64,000 bases of DNA from Faecalibacter macacae (GCF_003687725.1 NZ_RDOJ01000011.1:39093-103092); one strand, 5' to 3'; shown: positions 45,433 to 54,630, counted from the stretch's first letter. Program-made: numbers and translations. The notes: generated from the letters alone by a model not told the origin.

Positions 45433-47052
45433 ATGAAAATGAATAAAGGACGTATTTTTTCTTTAGTGCTTGCAGCAGCATCTCTTACAACTTTTGTAGG
45501 TTGTGCATCAAGTGGTGGAAAGAAAAAAGGAGGTGGAACAAAAACTTTCACAAGCCGTACAGGTTGGAAACCAAATGATAGCAAAGGATGGTTTTTTTCC
45601 GGAAAACAGAAACAGAATGTTAAAGGGTGGCCTGGTATGGTTTACATTGAGGGAGGATCTTTCACAATGGGACTTACTAAGGACGATGTAATGCATGATT
45701 GGAACAATTCTCCTGTTCGTATGCAAGTAAAATCTTTCTTCATTGGAGAAACTGAAGTTACAAACTACGAATACCGTGAATACTTAACATGGTTAAAAGT
45801 AGTTTTTCCTCCAGAAGAAACATTATATAAAGATATCTATAATGGTGCTTTACCTGATGAGTCTATCTTCAATAATACGTTATCACGTGATGATTTCTCT
45901 ACTGAAAATTATATGTTTTCACAAGAGTTTAGTTACTATCCAGTAGTAGGTGTAACATGGTTACAAGCAGTTAACTACTGTGATTGGTTAACAGATCGTG
46001 CTAATGAAAGAGAATTAATGAACAAAGGAATTCTTGCTAAAGATTACTATTCAAACGAAGAATACAACTACGGTGAGAAAACTTTTAATACAGAACAATA
46101 TAAGAAAAATGATTCTAACGTTTCTGAAGCAATTGATTCTACTAAACTTTTAAAAAGTTACCAAATTAAATCAACTAATACACGTATTCAAAATGCTAAT
46201 CGTTTAACACGTTCTGACGATGTTCAACAATTCAGATTACCTTCTGAGGCTGAATGGGAATATGCTGCATTAGGTTTAGCAGGAAACAGAGAATTTAACC
46301 AATATAAAGGTAAAGAAGTTACTCAAAACACATTCCGAGAAGAAAAAGGGAGAAACAGAGGTCAATATTTAGATAATTTTAGACAAGGTCGTGGAGATTA
46401 TTCTGGTATTGGTGGATTCGGTAACGATGGTTCTGCTATTACAAATGACGTTAAAAAATTCCCATCTAATGATTATGGAGTTTATGGTATGTTAGGAAAT
46501 GTTTCTGAGTGGACTGCTGACATCTACCGTCCTATTATTGATGATGAAGCGAATGATTTTAACTATTTCCGTGGTAATACTTTTAAAAAGAATATCGATG
46601 ATGGAAATGGAGGTTTCGTAAAGTACAATGAAGAGAACATTGAATATGACACTTTAAATAATGGTAGATTAGTATACAAAGGATTACCTGGTTCATATAA
46701 AAAAGAAATCACCAAAGATTATGGAAATCATAGAGATGGTGATACTAAATCTACTTTAAACATTACTAATGATGAAAACATTAAAACAAGTGATATGTAT
46801 AATTCACCTGTACGTAGATTTATTGTTGATCAAAATGGTAAAGTTATATTAGAGAAAGATTCATCTCAACGTACATCTGAAATTTCTGATGAAGTCCGTG
46901 TAGTTAAAGGAGGTTCATGGAGAGATCCTATTTATTGGCTAGATGCTGGTCAAAGAAGATATATGCACCAAGCTGATGCTACATCTTGGATTGGATTCCG
47001 TGTAGCTCAAGATTACAAAGGATCTAAAGAGTCAAAAAGAACTCGAAGATAA
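45433..47052 (+). CDS. gldJ: Gliding motility / T9SS lipoprotein GldJ
   Basis: 539 residues. Lipoprotein signal with lipobox TTFVGC (cysteine about 24), then a glycine/lysine-rich linker and a large formylglycine-generating-enzyme (SUMF1)-like domain: MVYIEGGSFTMG, FFIGETEVTNYEYREYL, the FRLPSEAEWEYAALG signature, GNVSEWTADIY and VVKGGSWRD. GldJ is an outer-membrane lipoprotein needed for assembly of the gliding motor and type IX secretion; the SUMF1 fold is structural there. The setting next to porU/porV and murF is the same as in Flavobacterium johnsoniae. The long insert between the two halves of the domain is usual for GldJ. Confidence 0.93.
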   Translation: MKMNKGRIFSLVLAAASLTTFVGCASSGGKKKGGGTKTFTSRTGWKPNDSKGWFFSGKQKQNVKGWPGMVYIEGGSFTMGLTKDDVMHDWNNSPVRMQVKSFFIGETEVTNYEYREYLTWLKVVFPPEETLYKDIYNGALPDESIFNNTLSRDDFSTENYMFSQEFSYYPVVGVTWLQAVNYCDWLTDRANERELMNKGILAKDYYSNEEYNYGEKTFNTEQYKKNDSNVSEAIDSTKLLKSYQIKSTNTRIQNANRLTRSDDVQQFRLPSEAEWEYAALGLAGNREFNQYKGKEVTQNTFREEKGRNRGQYLDNFRQGRGDYSGIGGFGNDGSAITNDVKKFPSNDYGVYGMLGNVSEWTADIYRPIIDDEANDFNYFRGNTFKKNIDDGNGGFVKYNEENIEYDTLNNGRLVYKGLPGSYKKEITKDYGNHRDGDTKSTLNITNDENIKTSDMYNSPVRRFIVDQNGKVILEKDSSQRTSEISDEVRVVKGGSWRDPIYWLDAGQRRYMHQADATSWIGFRVAQDYKGSKESKRTRR

Positions 47053-47074
47053 TCACACAAAATAAATATAATTA

Positions 47075-47104
47075 AAAACTCGGTTCATGTAACCGAGTTT
47101 TTTT
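47075..47104 (+). terminator. Intrinsic terminator after gldJ
   Basis: A 10-bp stem, AAACTCGGTT pairing with AACCGAGTTT, 5-base loop, T run. murF, 14 bases beyond, must then have its own promoter; TACCTTTA at about 47106 is a candidate -7 box. Confidence 0.85.
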
Positions 47105-47117
47105 ATACCTTTATTCT

Positions 47118-48398
47118 ATGAATATAGCTGCAATTTTTGAACTATTTTTAAATAATAGAAAAATAACAACGGATACTAGAAAAATAGAAAAAGGAACAAT
47201 ATTTTTTGCCTTAAAAGGAGCTAATTTTAATGGAAATCAATTCGCTAAGTTAGCAATTGAAAACGGGGCATTAGCTGCAATTGTTGATGAAAAAGAATAT
47301 GAAGATTCATCAAAGAACATATATTATGTTAAAGATTCATTAGTTGCTTTACAAGATTTAGCAAGAGCTTACCGTAATTATTTACAAATTCCGTTTATTG
47401 CTTTAACTGGCTCTAACGGAAAAACTACTACAAAAGAATTAATTTCTTCCGTTTTAAAAGAAAAATATAAAGTACATTATACTTTCGGAAACTTAAATAA
47501 TCACATTGGTGTGCCATTAACAATTTTATCTATTCCTAAAGGAACTGAAATAGCTGTTATTGAAATGGGTGCAAATCACCAGAAAGAAATAGAACTTTTA
47601 TGTACAATTGCTCAACCTGATTTTGGATATATTACGAATTTTGGAAAAGCACATTTAGAAGGTTTTGGTGGATTTGAAGGCGTTATTAAAGGAAAATCTG
47701 AATTATATAATTATTTAGAAATTAATGATAAAAGCGCATTTGTTAATTTAGAAGATTCAATTCAAATCGAGAAAACTCAAGATATAAATATTATTTCATT
47801 TGGTATTGAAAAAGGGAAATACAACATCTCTCCTATTCAAAGCAATTCTGACTATATAGCTGTTAAATTTGATAATACTGAAATTCAGACTAATTTAACT
47901 GGAGCATATAACTTTAGTAATATATCTTGTGCAATAGCGATCGGAAAGTATTTTGAATTATCTACAGAAGAAATTAAAAGAGGTTTAGAGAATTATATTC
48001 CAACAAATAATAGATCACAAATAATTGATAGAAAGTTATATAAAATTATCATGGATGCATACAATGCAAATCCATCAAGTATGGAAGCTTCATTAAAGAA
48101 TTTCTCTACTTTTGAAGGAACTAAAACAGTAATTCTTGGTGACATGTTTGAATTAGGCGAAACATCTGATAATGAACATAATAATATAGCAAAATTAGCT
48201 TTAACTTACGGGTTTGAACAAATTTATTTATTAGGATCAAACTTTCAGAAAACTGATATTCAATCAGATAAAATAATAAAATTTAATAATAGAACAGATT
48301 TTGAAAATTATGTTAAATTAAATTTTAAATATACAGATAACATTTTGATAAAGGGTTCACATGGTATGAGATTAGATCTTTTAACAGGTTTAATATAA
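47118..48398 (+). CDS. murF: UDP-N-acetylmuramoyl-tripeptide--D-alanyl-D-alanine ligase
   Basis: 426 residues. Adds D-Ala-D-Ala to the UDP-MurNAc-tripeptide, the last cytoplasmic step of peptidoglycan precursor synthesis. Mur ligase plan: N-terminal domain with ITTDTRKIEKGTIFFAL, the central ATPase domain with P-loop ALTGSNGKTTTKEL (about 96-109) and the EMGANHQKEIELLC segment, and the C-terminal domain with DAYNANPSSMEASL and LGDMFELGE. Length and order are normal for MurF. The gldJ-murF adjacency is conserved in flavobacteria. Confidence 0.95.
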   Translation: MNIAAIFELFLNNRKITTDTRKIEKGTIFFALKGANFNGNQFAKLAIENGALAAIVDEKEYEDSSKNIYYVKDSLVALQDLARAYRNYLQIPFIALTGSNGKTTTKELISSVLKEKYKVHYTFGNLNNHIGVPLTILSIPKGTEIAVIEMGANHQKEIELLCTIAQPDFGYITNFGKAHLEGFGGFEGVIKGKSELYNYLEINDKSAFVNLEDSIQIEKTQDINIISFGIEKGKYNISPIQSNSDYIAVKFDNTEIQTNLTGAYNFSNISCAIAIGKYFELSTEEIKRGLENYIPTNNRSQIIDRKLYKIIMDAYNANPSSMEASLKNFSTFEGTKTVILGDMFELGETSDNEHNNIAKLALTYGFEQIYLLGSNFQKTDIQSDKIIKFNNRTDFENYVKLNFKYTDNILIKGSHGMRLDLLTGLI

Positions 48399-48432
48399 TA
48401 AATAAAATTCATTAATATTTTAATTAACCCTT

Positions 48433-48966
48433 ATGATTTCATATATATATCTTCTAGCAATAAATATTAGTCCTTTTATCTTTAGTCTTAATCAAAACAA
48501 AAATGATGGATTAATAGATTGGTCAGAAAATAGAAAATTAACATTCAGTGATTTTAAAGCAAAACCAAAAACATCGAAAGGTGTTGAAGGTGAATTATCA
48601 ACAAAAATTACTTGGACTGTAAGAGAAGAAACTGGTAAATTACCAGAGTATAAAATTTATAATAAAATGAACCCTTATGAATCGTGGGTTTCTATTAAAC
48701 ACGAAGAATTATTAAAGGAATATCAATTTCTTTGGAATCTTTCAGAACTATACACACGCAAGACACGTAAAGAAATTGAAGCATTAAAATTTAAAAAAGT
48801 CAAGAACAAAGAGCAATATAAAAGTATAATTGTTAAGAATGTTCAAAAATTTCAAACCGAAAGACAAAAATTTAAAGGGACATTACATAATCAACCCGAT
48901 TTATATAAAATACTAAACAATCAATATCAAGATTCTTTAAAAATATATAGCAAATATGCTAGATAG
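48433..48966 (+). CDS. DUF922-like exported protein with lost zinc motif
   Basis: 177 residues with an N-terminal hydrophobic segment (about 3-20). Then IDWSENRKLTFSDFKAKP fits the start of the DUF922 family (putative zinc proteases), and SWVSIKHEELLKEYQFLWNL plus SELYTRKTRKEI fits its second half. In family members that second stretch contains a LLxHEQxHFDI zinc-site motif. Here the aligned residues are LLKEYQFLWNL, so both histidines and the glutamate of HExxH are gone. It should be an inactive, perhaps regulatory or scaffold, relative. Located 34 bases after murF, probably in the same transcript. The family assignment comes from pattern memory, so moderate certainty. Confidence 0.6.
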   Translation: MISYIYLLAINISPFIFSLNQNKNDGLIDWSENRKLTFSDFKAKPKTSKGVEGELSTKITWTVREETGKLPEYKIYNKMNPYESWVSIKHEELLKEYQFLWNLSELYTRKTRKEIEALKFKKVKNKEQYKSIIVKNVQKFQTERQKFKGTLHNQPDLYKILNNQYQDSLKIYSKYAR

Positions 48967-48996
48967 AAAAAGCGATTCAGTATAGAATCGCTTTTT
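48967..48996. terminator. Bidirectional terminator between convergent genes
   Basis: A 12-bp stem, AAAAAGCGATTC pairing with GAATCGCTTTTT, 6-base loop. Serves the murF unit (plus) and ctlX (minus). Confidence 0.88.
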
Positions 48997-49004
48997 GAAT
49001 TTTA

Positions 49005-49943
49005 TTATACTTTAGGTAAAAATACTTCCGCCATCATACAACGAGCAGAACCACCACCAAGTTTTTCTATCAAATCAATTTTAACAGGTAAAATTGGATT
49101 GTATTTTTCTATTGCACTAATTTGCTCAGTTGTTAAAGAATCAAAAGCAGTTTGTGACATTACTAAATATTTTTGCCCTAACCCTCCTACTTGTAACATA
49201 TTACCTGCAAATTGATGCATTTGCTCTTCAGTAATTGCAATTATCTCTTTTTCAGTATCTTTAAGATTTTCTACAACGTATTTACGTTGTTTTTTATCAT
49301 CAATTGTAGATAAACAAATCACTGCATATTCATCTGCAACACACATCATAACATTAGTATGATAAATTGGCAAACGCTCTCCATTAACAGTTTGATTGGC
49401 TGTAAATATAACTGGCGAATACTCTAATTCTTCACAAAACTCTATAAACAACTCTTCATCAGTACGTTGTGAAATTGCAGCATAAGCTATTTCATTTTGA
49501 CGATCTAAAATAATACTTCCAGTACCTTCTAAATAAATCTCTTCGGCTTCAGCTGAAGTATAATCCAACACATCTATTATGTTAAATCCCTTTTCCTCTA
49601 AAAGTGCTAATACATCCTCTTCTCTACGTTCAAGCCTTCTATTTTCAGCATACATTGGGTATTGAACTACTGTTCCATCTTCATGAAATGAAATCCAATT
49701 GTTTGGAAAAATTGAATCTGGAGTATGTGGTTTATCTGTATCTTTTATCGTAATAACATTTACTCCTTTTGATCGTAAAGTAGAAACCATATTTTTAAAC
49801 TCAGCTAATGCTTGGGCTTGAATTTTTTCAGCTTCTTCGTCTACTTGATTTTGAAAATAATTATTTACAGCTGTCTGTGGATTATAATTAAAATTCACAG
49901 GTTCAACCATCAAAATAGTGTTTGTATATTGTTCTCTTTTCAT
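49005..49943 (-). CDS. ctlX: Citrulline utilization hydrolase CtlX-type, guanidine-modifying superfamily
   Basis: 312 residues. Pentein (arginine deiminase/amidinotransferase) fold. The opening TNTILMVEPVNFNYN and AVNNYFQN are typical of CtlX-type proteins. Catalytic residues: acidic residues in KPHTPDSIFPNNW and EGTGSIIL, His in IYHTNVMM, and the nucleophile Cys at about 302 in GGGSARCMMAEVF. It probably hydrolyses citrulline or a related ureido compound to ornithine. It follows the second pentein gene by 3 bases, so both act in one arginine/citrulline pathway. The exact substrate is inferred. Confidence 0.82.
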   Translation of the reverse strand: MKREQYTNTILMVEPVNFNYNPQTAVNNYFQNQVDEEAEKIQAQALAEFKNMVSTLRSKGVNVITIKDTDKPHTPDSIFPNNWISFHEDGTVVQYPMYAENRRLERREEDVLALLEEKGFNIIDVLDYTSAEAEEIYLEGTGSIILDRQNEIAYAAISQRTDEELFIEFCEELEYSPVIFTANQTVNGERLPIYHTNVMMCVADEYAVICLSTIDDKKQRKYVVENLKDTEKEIIAITEEQMHQFAGNMLQVGGLGQKYLVMSQTAFDSLTTEQISAIEKYNPILPVKIDLIEKLGGGSARCMMAEVFLPKV

Positions 49944-49946
49944 CTT

Positions 49947-50861
49947 TTATTTTCTAATTAACGGCATTGTTGAACAACGTAAAAGTCCACCCATCTTAGA
50001 AATATTTCTATAATTAATTGTCTCAACTGTCATTCCCCAAACATTTTGTAAATGATCATTTAATCTTGTAAAATTTTTCTCTGTTACTACAATATCTTCA
50101 GCAATAGAAAATACATTTGGAGTCATCCAATACATTTCTTCTTTCGTAACTTCAAATAAATTATCCTTTCCAAAAATATCAACAAGAGTTTGAAAATCTT
50201 TTTCAAACAAAAATCCGTCTTTATATATAATGGCTTTATCTTTTCCTACTGGTTGAAATGTACAATCTAAATGTAAAATTCCTTCGTACGGATTTGTATC
50301 ATGTTTTTTCAAATCAAAATTTAAAACTTTTTTGTTCGGAAATTTTTCTTTGATATAATTAACAAATTGAATGTTTGTTCTACCTGTCTTATAATTCTTA
50401 AAATCAGGTTGATTATAAGTTCCTACAAAGATATAATCATTGTACAAAATAACATCACCACCTTCTACATATATGTTTTCATCAAGATATGTGATTTTAT
50501 TTCCTTTAAATTTTTCTTTGATTTGATCGTAAGCTTTTCCTTCTTCGGCACGATCGGGAATAATATTCGAAACAAAAAATTCATCATCAATTACAAATCC
50601 TACATCACGTGAAAACACTTGGTTTACATTTTCTATTAATGAAGGACGTAAAACTTCAACATCATATTTTTTTAAAACAGATTCAAATTCAGTCATTTCA
50701 TCAACCAAATCTTCCTCTATAGGAAAATCATTATTAAAAACAGTTTCATAAGATTTTGCATCGAATGTTTCTTCTAAAGTCGGAATTGCACCGTTTAATT
50801 CTGCTCTTCCAAGAACAACGACTTTTAATTGTGCTGTTTCATTCTTAACGTTTAATTTCAT
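49947..50861 (-). CDS. Arginine deiminase family protein (DDAH/amidinotransferase-like)
   Basis: 304 residues. Pentein fold of the dimethylarginine dimethylaminohydrolase/arginine deiminase type. Landmarks: FSRDVGFVIDDEFFVSN (guanidine-binding region), the VEGGDVIL motif, catalytic His in ILHLDCTFQPVG, and the nucleophile Cys at about 296 in MGGLLRCSTMPL. It most likely turns arginine or a methylated arginine into citrulline, which the CtlX-type enzyme just downstream could then use. The two genes are 3 bases apart. Confidence 0.82.
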   Translation of the reverse strand: MKLNVKNETAQLKVVVLGRAELNGAIPTLEETFDAKSYETVFNNDFPIEEDLVDEMTEFESVLKKYDVEVLRPSLIENVNQVFSRDVGFVIDDEFFVSNIIPDRAEEGKAYDQIKEKFKGNKITYLDENIYVEGGDVILYNDYIFVGTYNQPDFKNYKTGRTNIQFVNYIKEKFPNKKVLNFDLKKHDTNPYEGILHLDCTFQPVGKDKAIIYKDGFLFEKDFQTLVDIFGKDNLFEVTKEEMYWMTPNVFSIAEDIVVTEKNFTRLNDHLQNVWGMTVETINYRNISKMGGLLRCSTMPLIRK

Positions 50862-50891
50862 GGCTTTTTAAATTTAGTAAAATGATGATCC

Positions 50892-50920
50892 AAAAAAAAT
50901 CTCGCATAAAGCGAGATTTT
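50892..50920 (-). terminator. Intrinsic terminator after the amidohydrolase gene
   Basis: A 10-bp stem, AAAATCTCGC pairing with GCGAGATTTT, 5-base loop, U run on the minus strand. Confidence 0.87.
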
Positions 50921-50943
50921 AATATTCTGTATAAATATACATT

Positions 50944-51921
50944 TTATTTTTTAATTCCTAAGGCTTTTAAACCATTATCAGTCGCAATTTCTGCTAATTT
51001 ATCTACATCATAGAAGTGACATGACTCTAACATTACACGTAATTCAGTAAGTAAATGTCCGTCAGAGAATGGTTTATAAATATCGTTGATGTTATCTGTA
51101 CCAAAAGCTACATTAATTCCCCTAGGAATCATCTCATCAACTGGTGTTACAGAATTGTGAGACGGAGCTAAACGTTCTGTACGATTATGATCGATCCAAG
51201 CAGTTGGACATGAAATAATGTGCATATCTGCTTCTTTAATTAAATCATATAATTCAAAGCGATATTTTCTTGGATGTGCTGCAACAGAAATTGAGTGAAC
51301 TGCTGAAACTTTCCCTTGCATTCCATGTTCAATTGTTTTACGAGCTAATTGTTCTGTTTCTTTCTCTTCATCTGTATTGAACTGATCTACGTGAACGTGA
51401 ACTAATTTATTTTTTACTTTAGCTGTTGATAGTAAAATATCTAAATGCTCATCTTCTCTACCGAAATCTTTTGCTGGTAATCCTCCAATAATATCAACGA
51501 AATCTGATGACATATCAAACCACTGACGAGCTTTAGGGTCAATAACTCCTTTTAAAACTTGATTAGCGAATCGAATTTCGATGTCTTTTCCGTAGTTATC
51601 TTTTAAACGTTGAGCCGCTTGAATTGAACGATCTTCGATTACCTCATCACAATCAATGAAAGAACCAATTGCTTGTGCACCTTGCTCTAACATATAAGTA
51701 ATCGCCTTTTCCATACGGAAATAGATATCATCTACAGACGAATTACGCTTCATATCATCTACTAAATGCCATTTTTCCTTTAAGTAAGAATTTGATAAAG
51801 CGAAAGTATCTGGCGTTAAAGAATAAGCACGATCTAAGTGTGAATGAGCGTTAACCCATCCTCCTTTTGCTTTTACCTTTTCTAAAACTTCTTCGATTGG
51901 ATTGTAATTCTTTGCGTTCAT
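50944..51921 (-). CDS. Amidohydrolase family metal-dependent hydrolase (cytosine-deaminase-like)
   Basis: 325 residues, amidohydrolase TIM-barrel. Metal-site pieces in order: HxH as VNAHSHLDRAY (about 24-34), His in LVHVHVDQFN, His in SAVHSISVAAH, and Asp in AFGTDNINDIY. The spacing and the HSHLD/HVDQ form are close to the CodA (cytosine/isoguanine deaminase) branch, but the substrate is uncertain. The pentein genes downstream are separated by a terminator, so a shared pathway is not proven. Confidence 0.82.
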   Translation of the reverse strand: MNAKNYNPIEEVLEKVKAKGGWVNAHSHLDRAYSLTPDTFALSNSYLKEKWHLVDDMKRNSSVDDIYFRMEKAITYMLEQGAQAIGSFIDCDEVIEDRSIQAAQRLKDNYGKDIEIRFANQVLKGVIDPKARQWFDMSSDFVDIIGGLPAKDFGREDEHLDILLSTAKVKNKLVHVHVDQFNTDEEKETEQLARKTIEHGMQGKVSAVHSISVAAHPRKYRFELYDLIKEADMHIISCPTAWIDHNRTERLAPSHNSVTPVDEMIPRGINVAFGTDNINDIYKPFSDGHLLTELRVMLESCHFYDVDKLAEIATDNGLKALGIKK

Positions 51922-52016
51922 TGTATTGTGTGTTGTTTGTTTTCGGGGTGTAAAATTAAAACGGATTTGCCTTATTTCTTAACGAAAATGATAGGATTTA
52001 TTCTAAAAGATTTCTG

Positions 52017-52024
52017 TAACTTTG
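52017..52024 (+). promoter_or_regulatory. Orphan -7 promoter box
   Basis: TAACTTTG on the plus strand, a perfect TAnnTTTG match with no plus-strand gene after it; the terminator at 52048-52079 follows at once. Confidence 0.25.
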
Positions 52025-52047
52025 TGCCTTTATTACTAGTCTCAACG

Positions 52048-52079
52048 AAAAAGTCCGACATTATTTGTCGGACTTTTTT
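52048..52079. terminator. Strong hairpin terminator
   Basis: A 13-bp stem, AAAAAGTCCGACA pairing with TGTCGGACTTTTT, with A and T runs on both sides. On the minus strand it ends the rel/plug-like unit. Confidence 0.88.
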
Positions 52080-52338
52080 ATTTTTTATTGGTTATTTTAA
52101 TCAATCCGTCTGGATATTTAGGATCATCTTTAATTATAACTATATTTTCTATCAAATCTAAATTTAGTTTTAAAGCAATAGATTTATCAGCAACTACTCC
52201 ATCAATCATAAAGGTTGGATCTTTAGGTGTTTTAGAAATTTCTTGAGTACTTCGATGTAATTGTTTTACAACTTCTTTCTCCTGAGCTAAGGCTATATTA
52301 ACAAAAAATATAGTAAATAGTAAAAATACTTTTTTCAT
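52078..52338 (-). CDS. Small exported TonB-plug-like protein
   Basis: 86 residues. Signal peptide (VFLLFTIFFVNIALAQ), then only about 65 residues: PTFMIDGVVADKS, LDLIENIVIIKDDPKYPDGL and ITNKK. This order (IDGV, then IENI-V-IKD, then G-x-I-x-ITxK) is that of the plug segment found at the start of SusC-type TonB-dependent receptors and at the end of some Bacteroidota BlaR/M56 peptidases. Here it stands alone, without a barrel or peptidase. It starts 3 bases after rel and shares its terminator. Function unknown. Confidence 0.62.
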   Translation of the reverse strand: MKKVFLLFTIFFVNIALAQEKEVVKQLHRSTQEISKTPKDPTFMIDGVVADKSIALKLNLDLIENIVIIKDDPKYPDGLIKITNKK

Positions 52339-52341
52339 AAA

Positions 52342-54585
52342 TTAATTCTTATAAGTTCTTTTTACAGTTTGTATACCTTCAATTTTTTCTAATTCTTTCA
52401 TTACTTCTTCTAATTGAGATTTATTTTTAACTGAAAGTGTAATCTTTCCATTAAAAACACCCGCCTCTTCTGATAAATTAATGCTATGCATATTTAATGC
52501 ATTGTTTTTAGAAACAACTAACGTGATATCAGAAACCATACCTGGACGATCTAAACCTTCTAGCACTATTAATGCTTTAAATTCTTGCTGGGAAGAGTCT
52601 ATCCATTTTGCTTTAATAATTCTGTACGCATAATTAGCTTGTAAAGAAACCGAATTTGGACAATCTACTTTATGTACTTTAATTCCTTTAGAAACAGTAA
52701 TAAAACCATAAACCTTATCTCCAGGAATTGGACTACAACAAGTAGCCATTTCATAATTTAAACGCTCTTCGTCATTACCAAAAACAAGACTGTCTAGTTT
52801 AGTTTTATCTACAATTTCTTGTGGTTTTGGTTTTGAAGGCGATGAACTAAACGTTGATTTACGAAAACGATTAAACAATCCTGTAAAACCAGTATTATTA
52901 TCTACGTATTTTCTTAATTCATTATTATCAATAACACCAATTGCGACATTATAAAATAAATCTTGACTTGAGTTTAATTTAAAAAACTGCTGTAATTGAT
53001 TCACAGTTTGCTCAGAAAAATCAACTTTAAGATGTCTAAGTTTTCGCATTAAAATTTCTTTACCTTCATCTGCAACTTTACGTTTATCAGAATTTAAAGA
53101 AGCTTTAATTTTACTTCTTGCTTTAGATGTAATTGCGTATTCAAGCCATTCAATTTTAGGTTTTTGCTGAGAAGATGTTATAATCTCGACCTGATCTCCG
53201 GATTGTAATTTATAAGAAAGTGGATATAATTTCCCGTTTACTTTTGCTCCTAAACAACGATCTCCTACGTTGGTATGTATTGCGTATGCGAAATCTAATG
53301 AACTTGCTCCTTTTGGTAACGAATGTAAATCTCCTTTTGGAGTGAAGACATAAATTTCTTTCGAATACAAATTAAATTGAAAACTATCCATAAATTCGAT
53401 AGCATCTTTTGTATCCTCTTGCTCAAGCATCTCACGAACTTGATGAATCCATTCATCAACTTTTGTATCTTCTTCGTTATAATTTTCTTTGTATTTATAA
53501 TGCGCAGCGATACCCATTTCAGCAACTTCGTCCATACGCTCTGAACGAATCTGAACTTCAATCCATCTTGCTTCTGGCCCCATCACAGTTACGTGTAATG
53601 ATTCGTAACCTGTAGATTTTGGATGAGTTATCCAATCTCGCATACGTTTAGGATTCGGAATATAAATATCCGTAACCATTGAATATATCTTCCAAGCTAA
53701 GAATTTTTCATTCTTACGATCCGATCGATAAATTATTCTAATCGCAAATAAATCATATACTTCTTCAAAAGGAATTCCTTGTTTTACCATTTTACGGTAA
53801 ATAGAATTTATAGATTTAGAACGACCTTTTATTTCAAAATCAAGACCTTCTTCATCTAATTTTTCCTTTAATGATTTAATAAAATCTTTAATATATTTTG
53901 CTCTATCTTCTTTTGTTTCAGTTAATTTACGTTCAATTGCATAATATTCTTCCGGTTTTGTATACTTTAAACTTAAGTCTTCTAACTCAGATTTAATATT
54001 ATACAAGCCCATTCTGTGCGCTAAAGGAGCGTAAATAAAAATAGTTTCAGAAGCGATTTTTAACTGTTTATCTTCACGCATACTTTCTAGTGTACGCATG
54101 TTATGTAAACGATCTGCAATTTTGATTAAAATAACACGAACATCTTCAGATAGAGTTAATAATAATTTCTTATAATTCTCTGATTGTATCGATACATCTT
54201 GTTTATTTAATACTGAAATCTTAGTAAGTCCATCAATAATTTTAGCGATTTTCTTTCCAAATAATTTTTCAATATCCTCTATCGTATAATCAGTATCTTC
54301 TACAACATCATGCATTAAAGCTGCTGCAATCGAAGTTGCTCCCAAACCAATTTCATCAGCTACAATTTTTGCAACAGCTATTGGGTGATATATATAAGGT
54401 TCACCTGTCTTTCTTCGCTGATCTTTATGTGCTTCTACAGCTAAATCAAATGCTTTTCTAATTAATTTTTTATCATCATCAGACAAGGTTACGTATGTGT
54501 TTTTCAACATCTCTTTGTAACGTCTTGTAATCTCAATATTCTCTTGCTCAAGCTGTTCTTGAGTCATCACTAACGGAGCTGCCAT
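52342..54585 (-). CDS. rel: Bifunctional (p)ppGpp synthetase/hydrolase (RelA/SpoT homologue)
   Basis: A 747-residue long Rel/SpoT protein controlling the stringent response. Order: HD hydrolase domain with the metal pair ALMHDVVEDTDY (about 85-96) intact; synthetase domain with GRSKSINSIYRKM and TGYESLHVTVMGPEARWIEVQIRSERM; TGS domain (IYVFTPKGDLHSLPKGASSLDFAYAIHT); a conserved-cysteine region (ATCCSPIPGD); and a C-terminal ACT domain. Both active sites look complete, so it should make and degrade (p)ppGpp. Single-gene unit apart from the small plug-like gene after it. Confidence 0.95.
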   Translation of the reverse strand: MAAPLVMTQEQLEQENIEITRRYKEMLKNTYVTLSDDDKKLIRKAFDLAVEAHKDQRRKTGEPYIYHPIAVAKIVADEIGLGATSIAAALMHDVVEDTDYTIEDIEKLFGKKIAKIIDGLTKISVLNKQDVSIQSENYKKLLLTLSEDVRVILIKIADRLHNMRTLESMREDKQLKIASETIFIYAPLAHRMGLYNIKSELEDLSLKYTKPEEYYAIERKLTETKEDRAKYIKDFIKSLKEKLDEEGLDFEIKGRSKSINSIYRKMVKQGIPFEEVYDLFAIRIIYRSDRKNEKFLAWKIYSMVTDIYIPNPKRMRDWITHPKSTGYESLHVTVMGPEARWIEVQIRSERMDEVAEMGIAAHYKYKENYNEEDTKVDEWIHQVREMLEQEDTKDAIEFMDSFQFNLYSKEIYVFTPKGDLHSLPKGASSLDFAYAIHTNVGDRCLGAKVNGKLYPLSYKLQSGDQVEIITSSQQKPKIEWLEYAITSKARSKIKASLNSDKRKVADEGKEILMRKLRHLKVDFSEQTVNQLQQFFKLNSSQDLFYNVAIGVIDNNELRKYVDNNTGFTGLFNRFRKSTFSSSPSKPKPQEIVDKTKLDSLVFGNDEERLNYEMATCCSPIPGDKVYGFITVSKGIKVHKVDCPNSVSLQANYAYRIIKAKWIDSSQQEFKALIVLEGLDRPGMVSDITLVVSKNNALNMHSINLSEEAGVFNGKITLSVKNKSQLEEVMKELEKIEGIQTVKRTYKN

Positions 54586-54597
54586 CTTTATTCTAGT

Positions 54598-54630
54598 TTT
54601 GGGTAATAGTTAGCCTAGCCTTTAACTTTG
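54598..54630 (+). promoter_or_regulatory. Candidate promoter pointing toward prpE
   Basis: TTTG (54598-54601), 21 bases, TAACTTTG (54623-54630). If used, it would give prpE a 5' leader of about 285 bases, or make a short RNA. The remaining gap (54631-54920) is AT-rich and has no frame or hairpin that I can support. Confidence 0.35.

Noticed and set aside
51928..52161. 77-residue plus-strand frame
   Set aside because: It runs through the terminator at 52048-52079 and over the plug-like gene; composition is Phe/Ile/Cys-rich.
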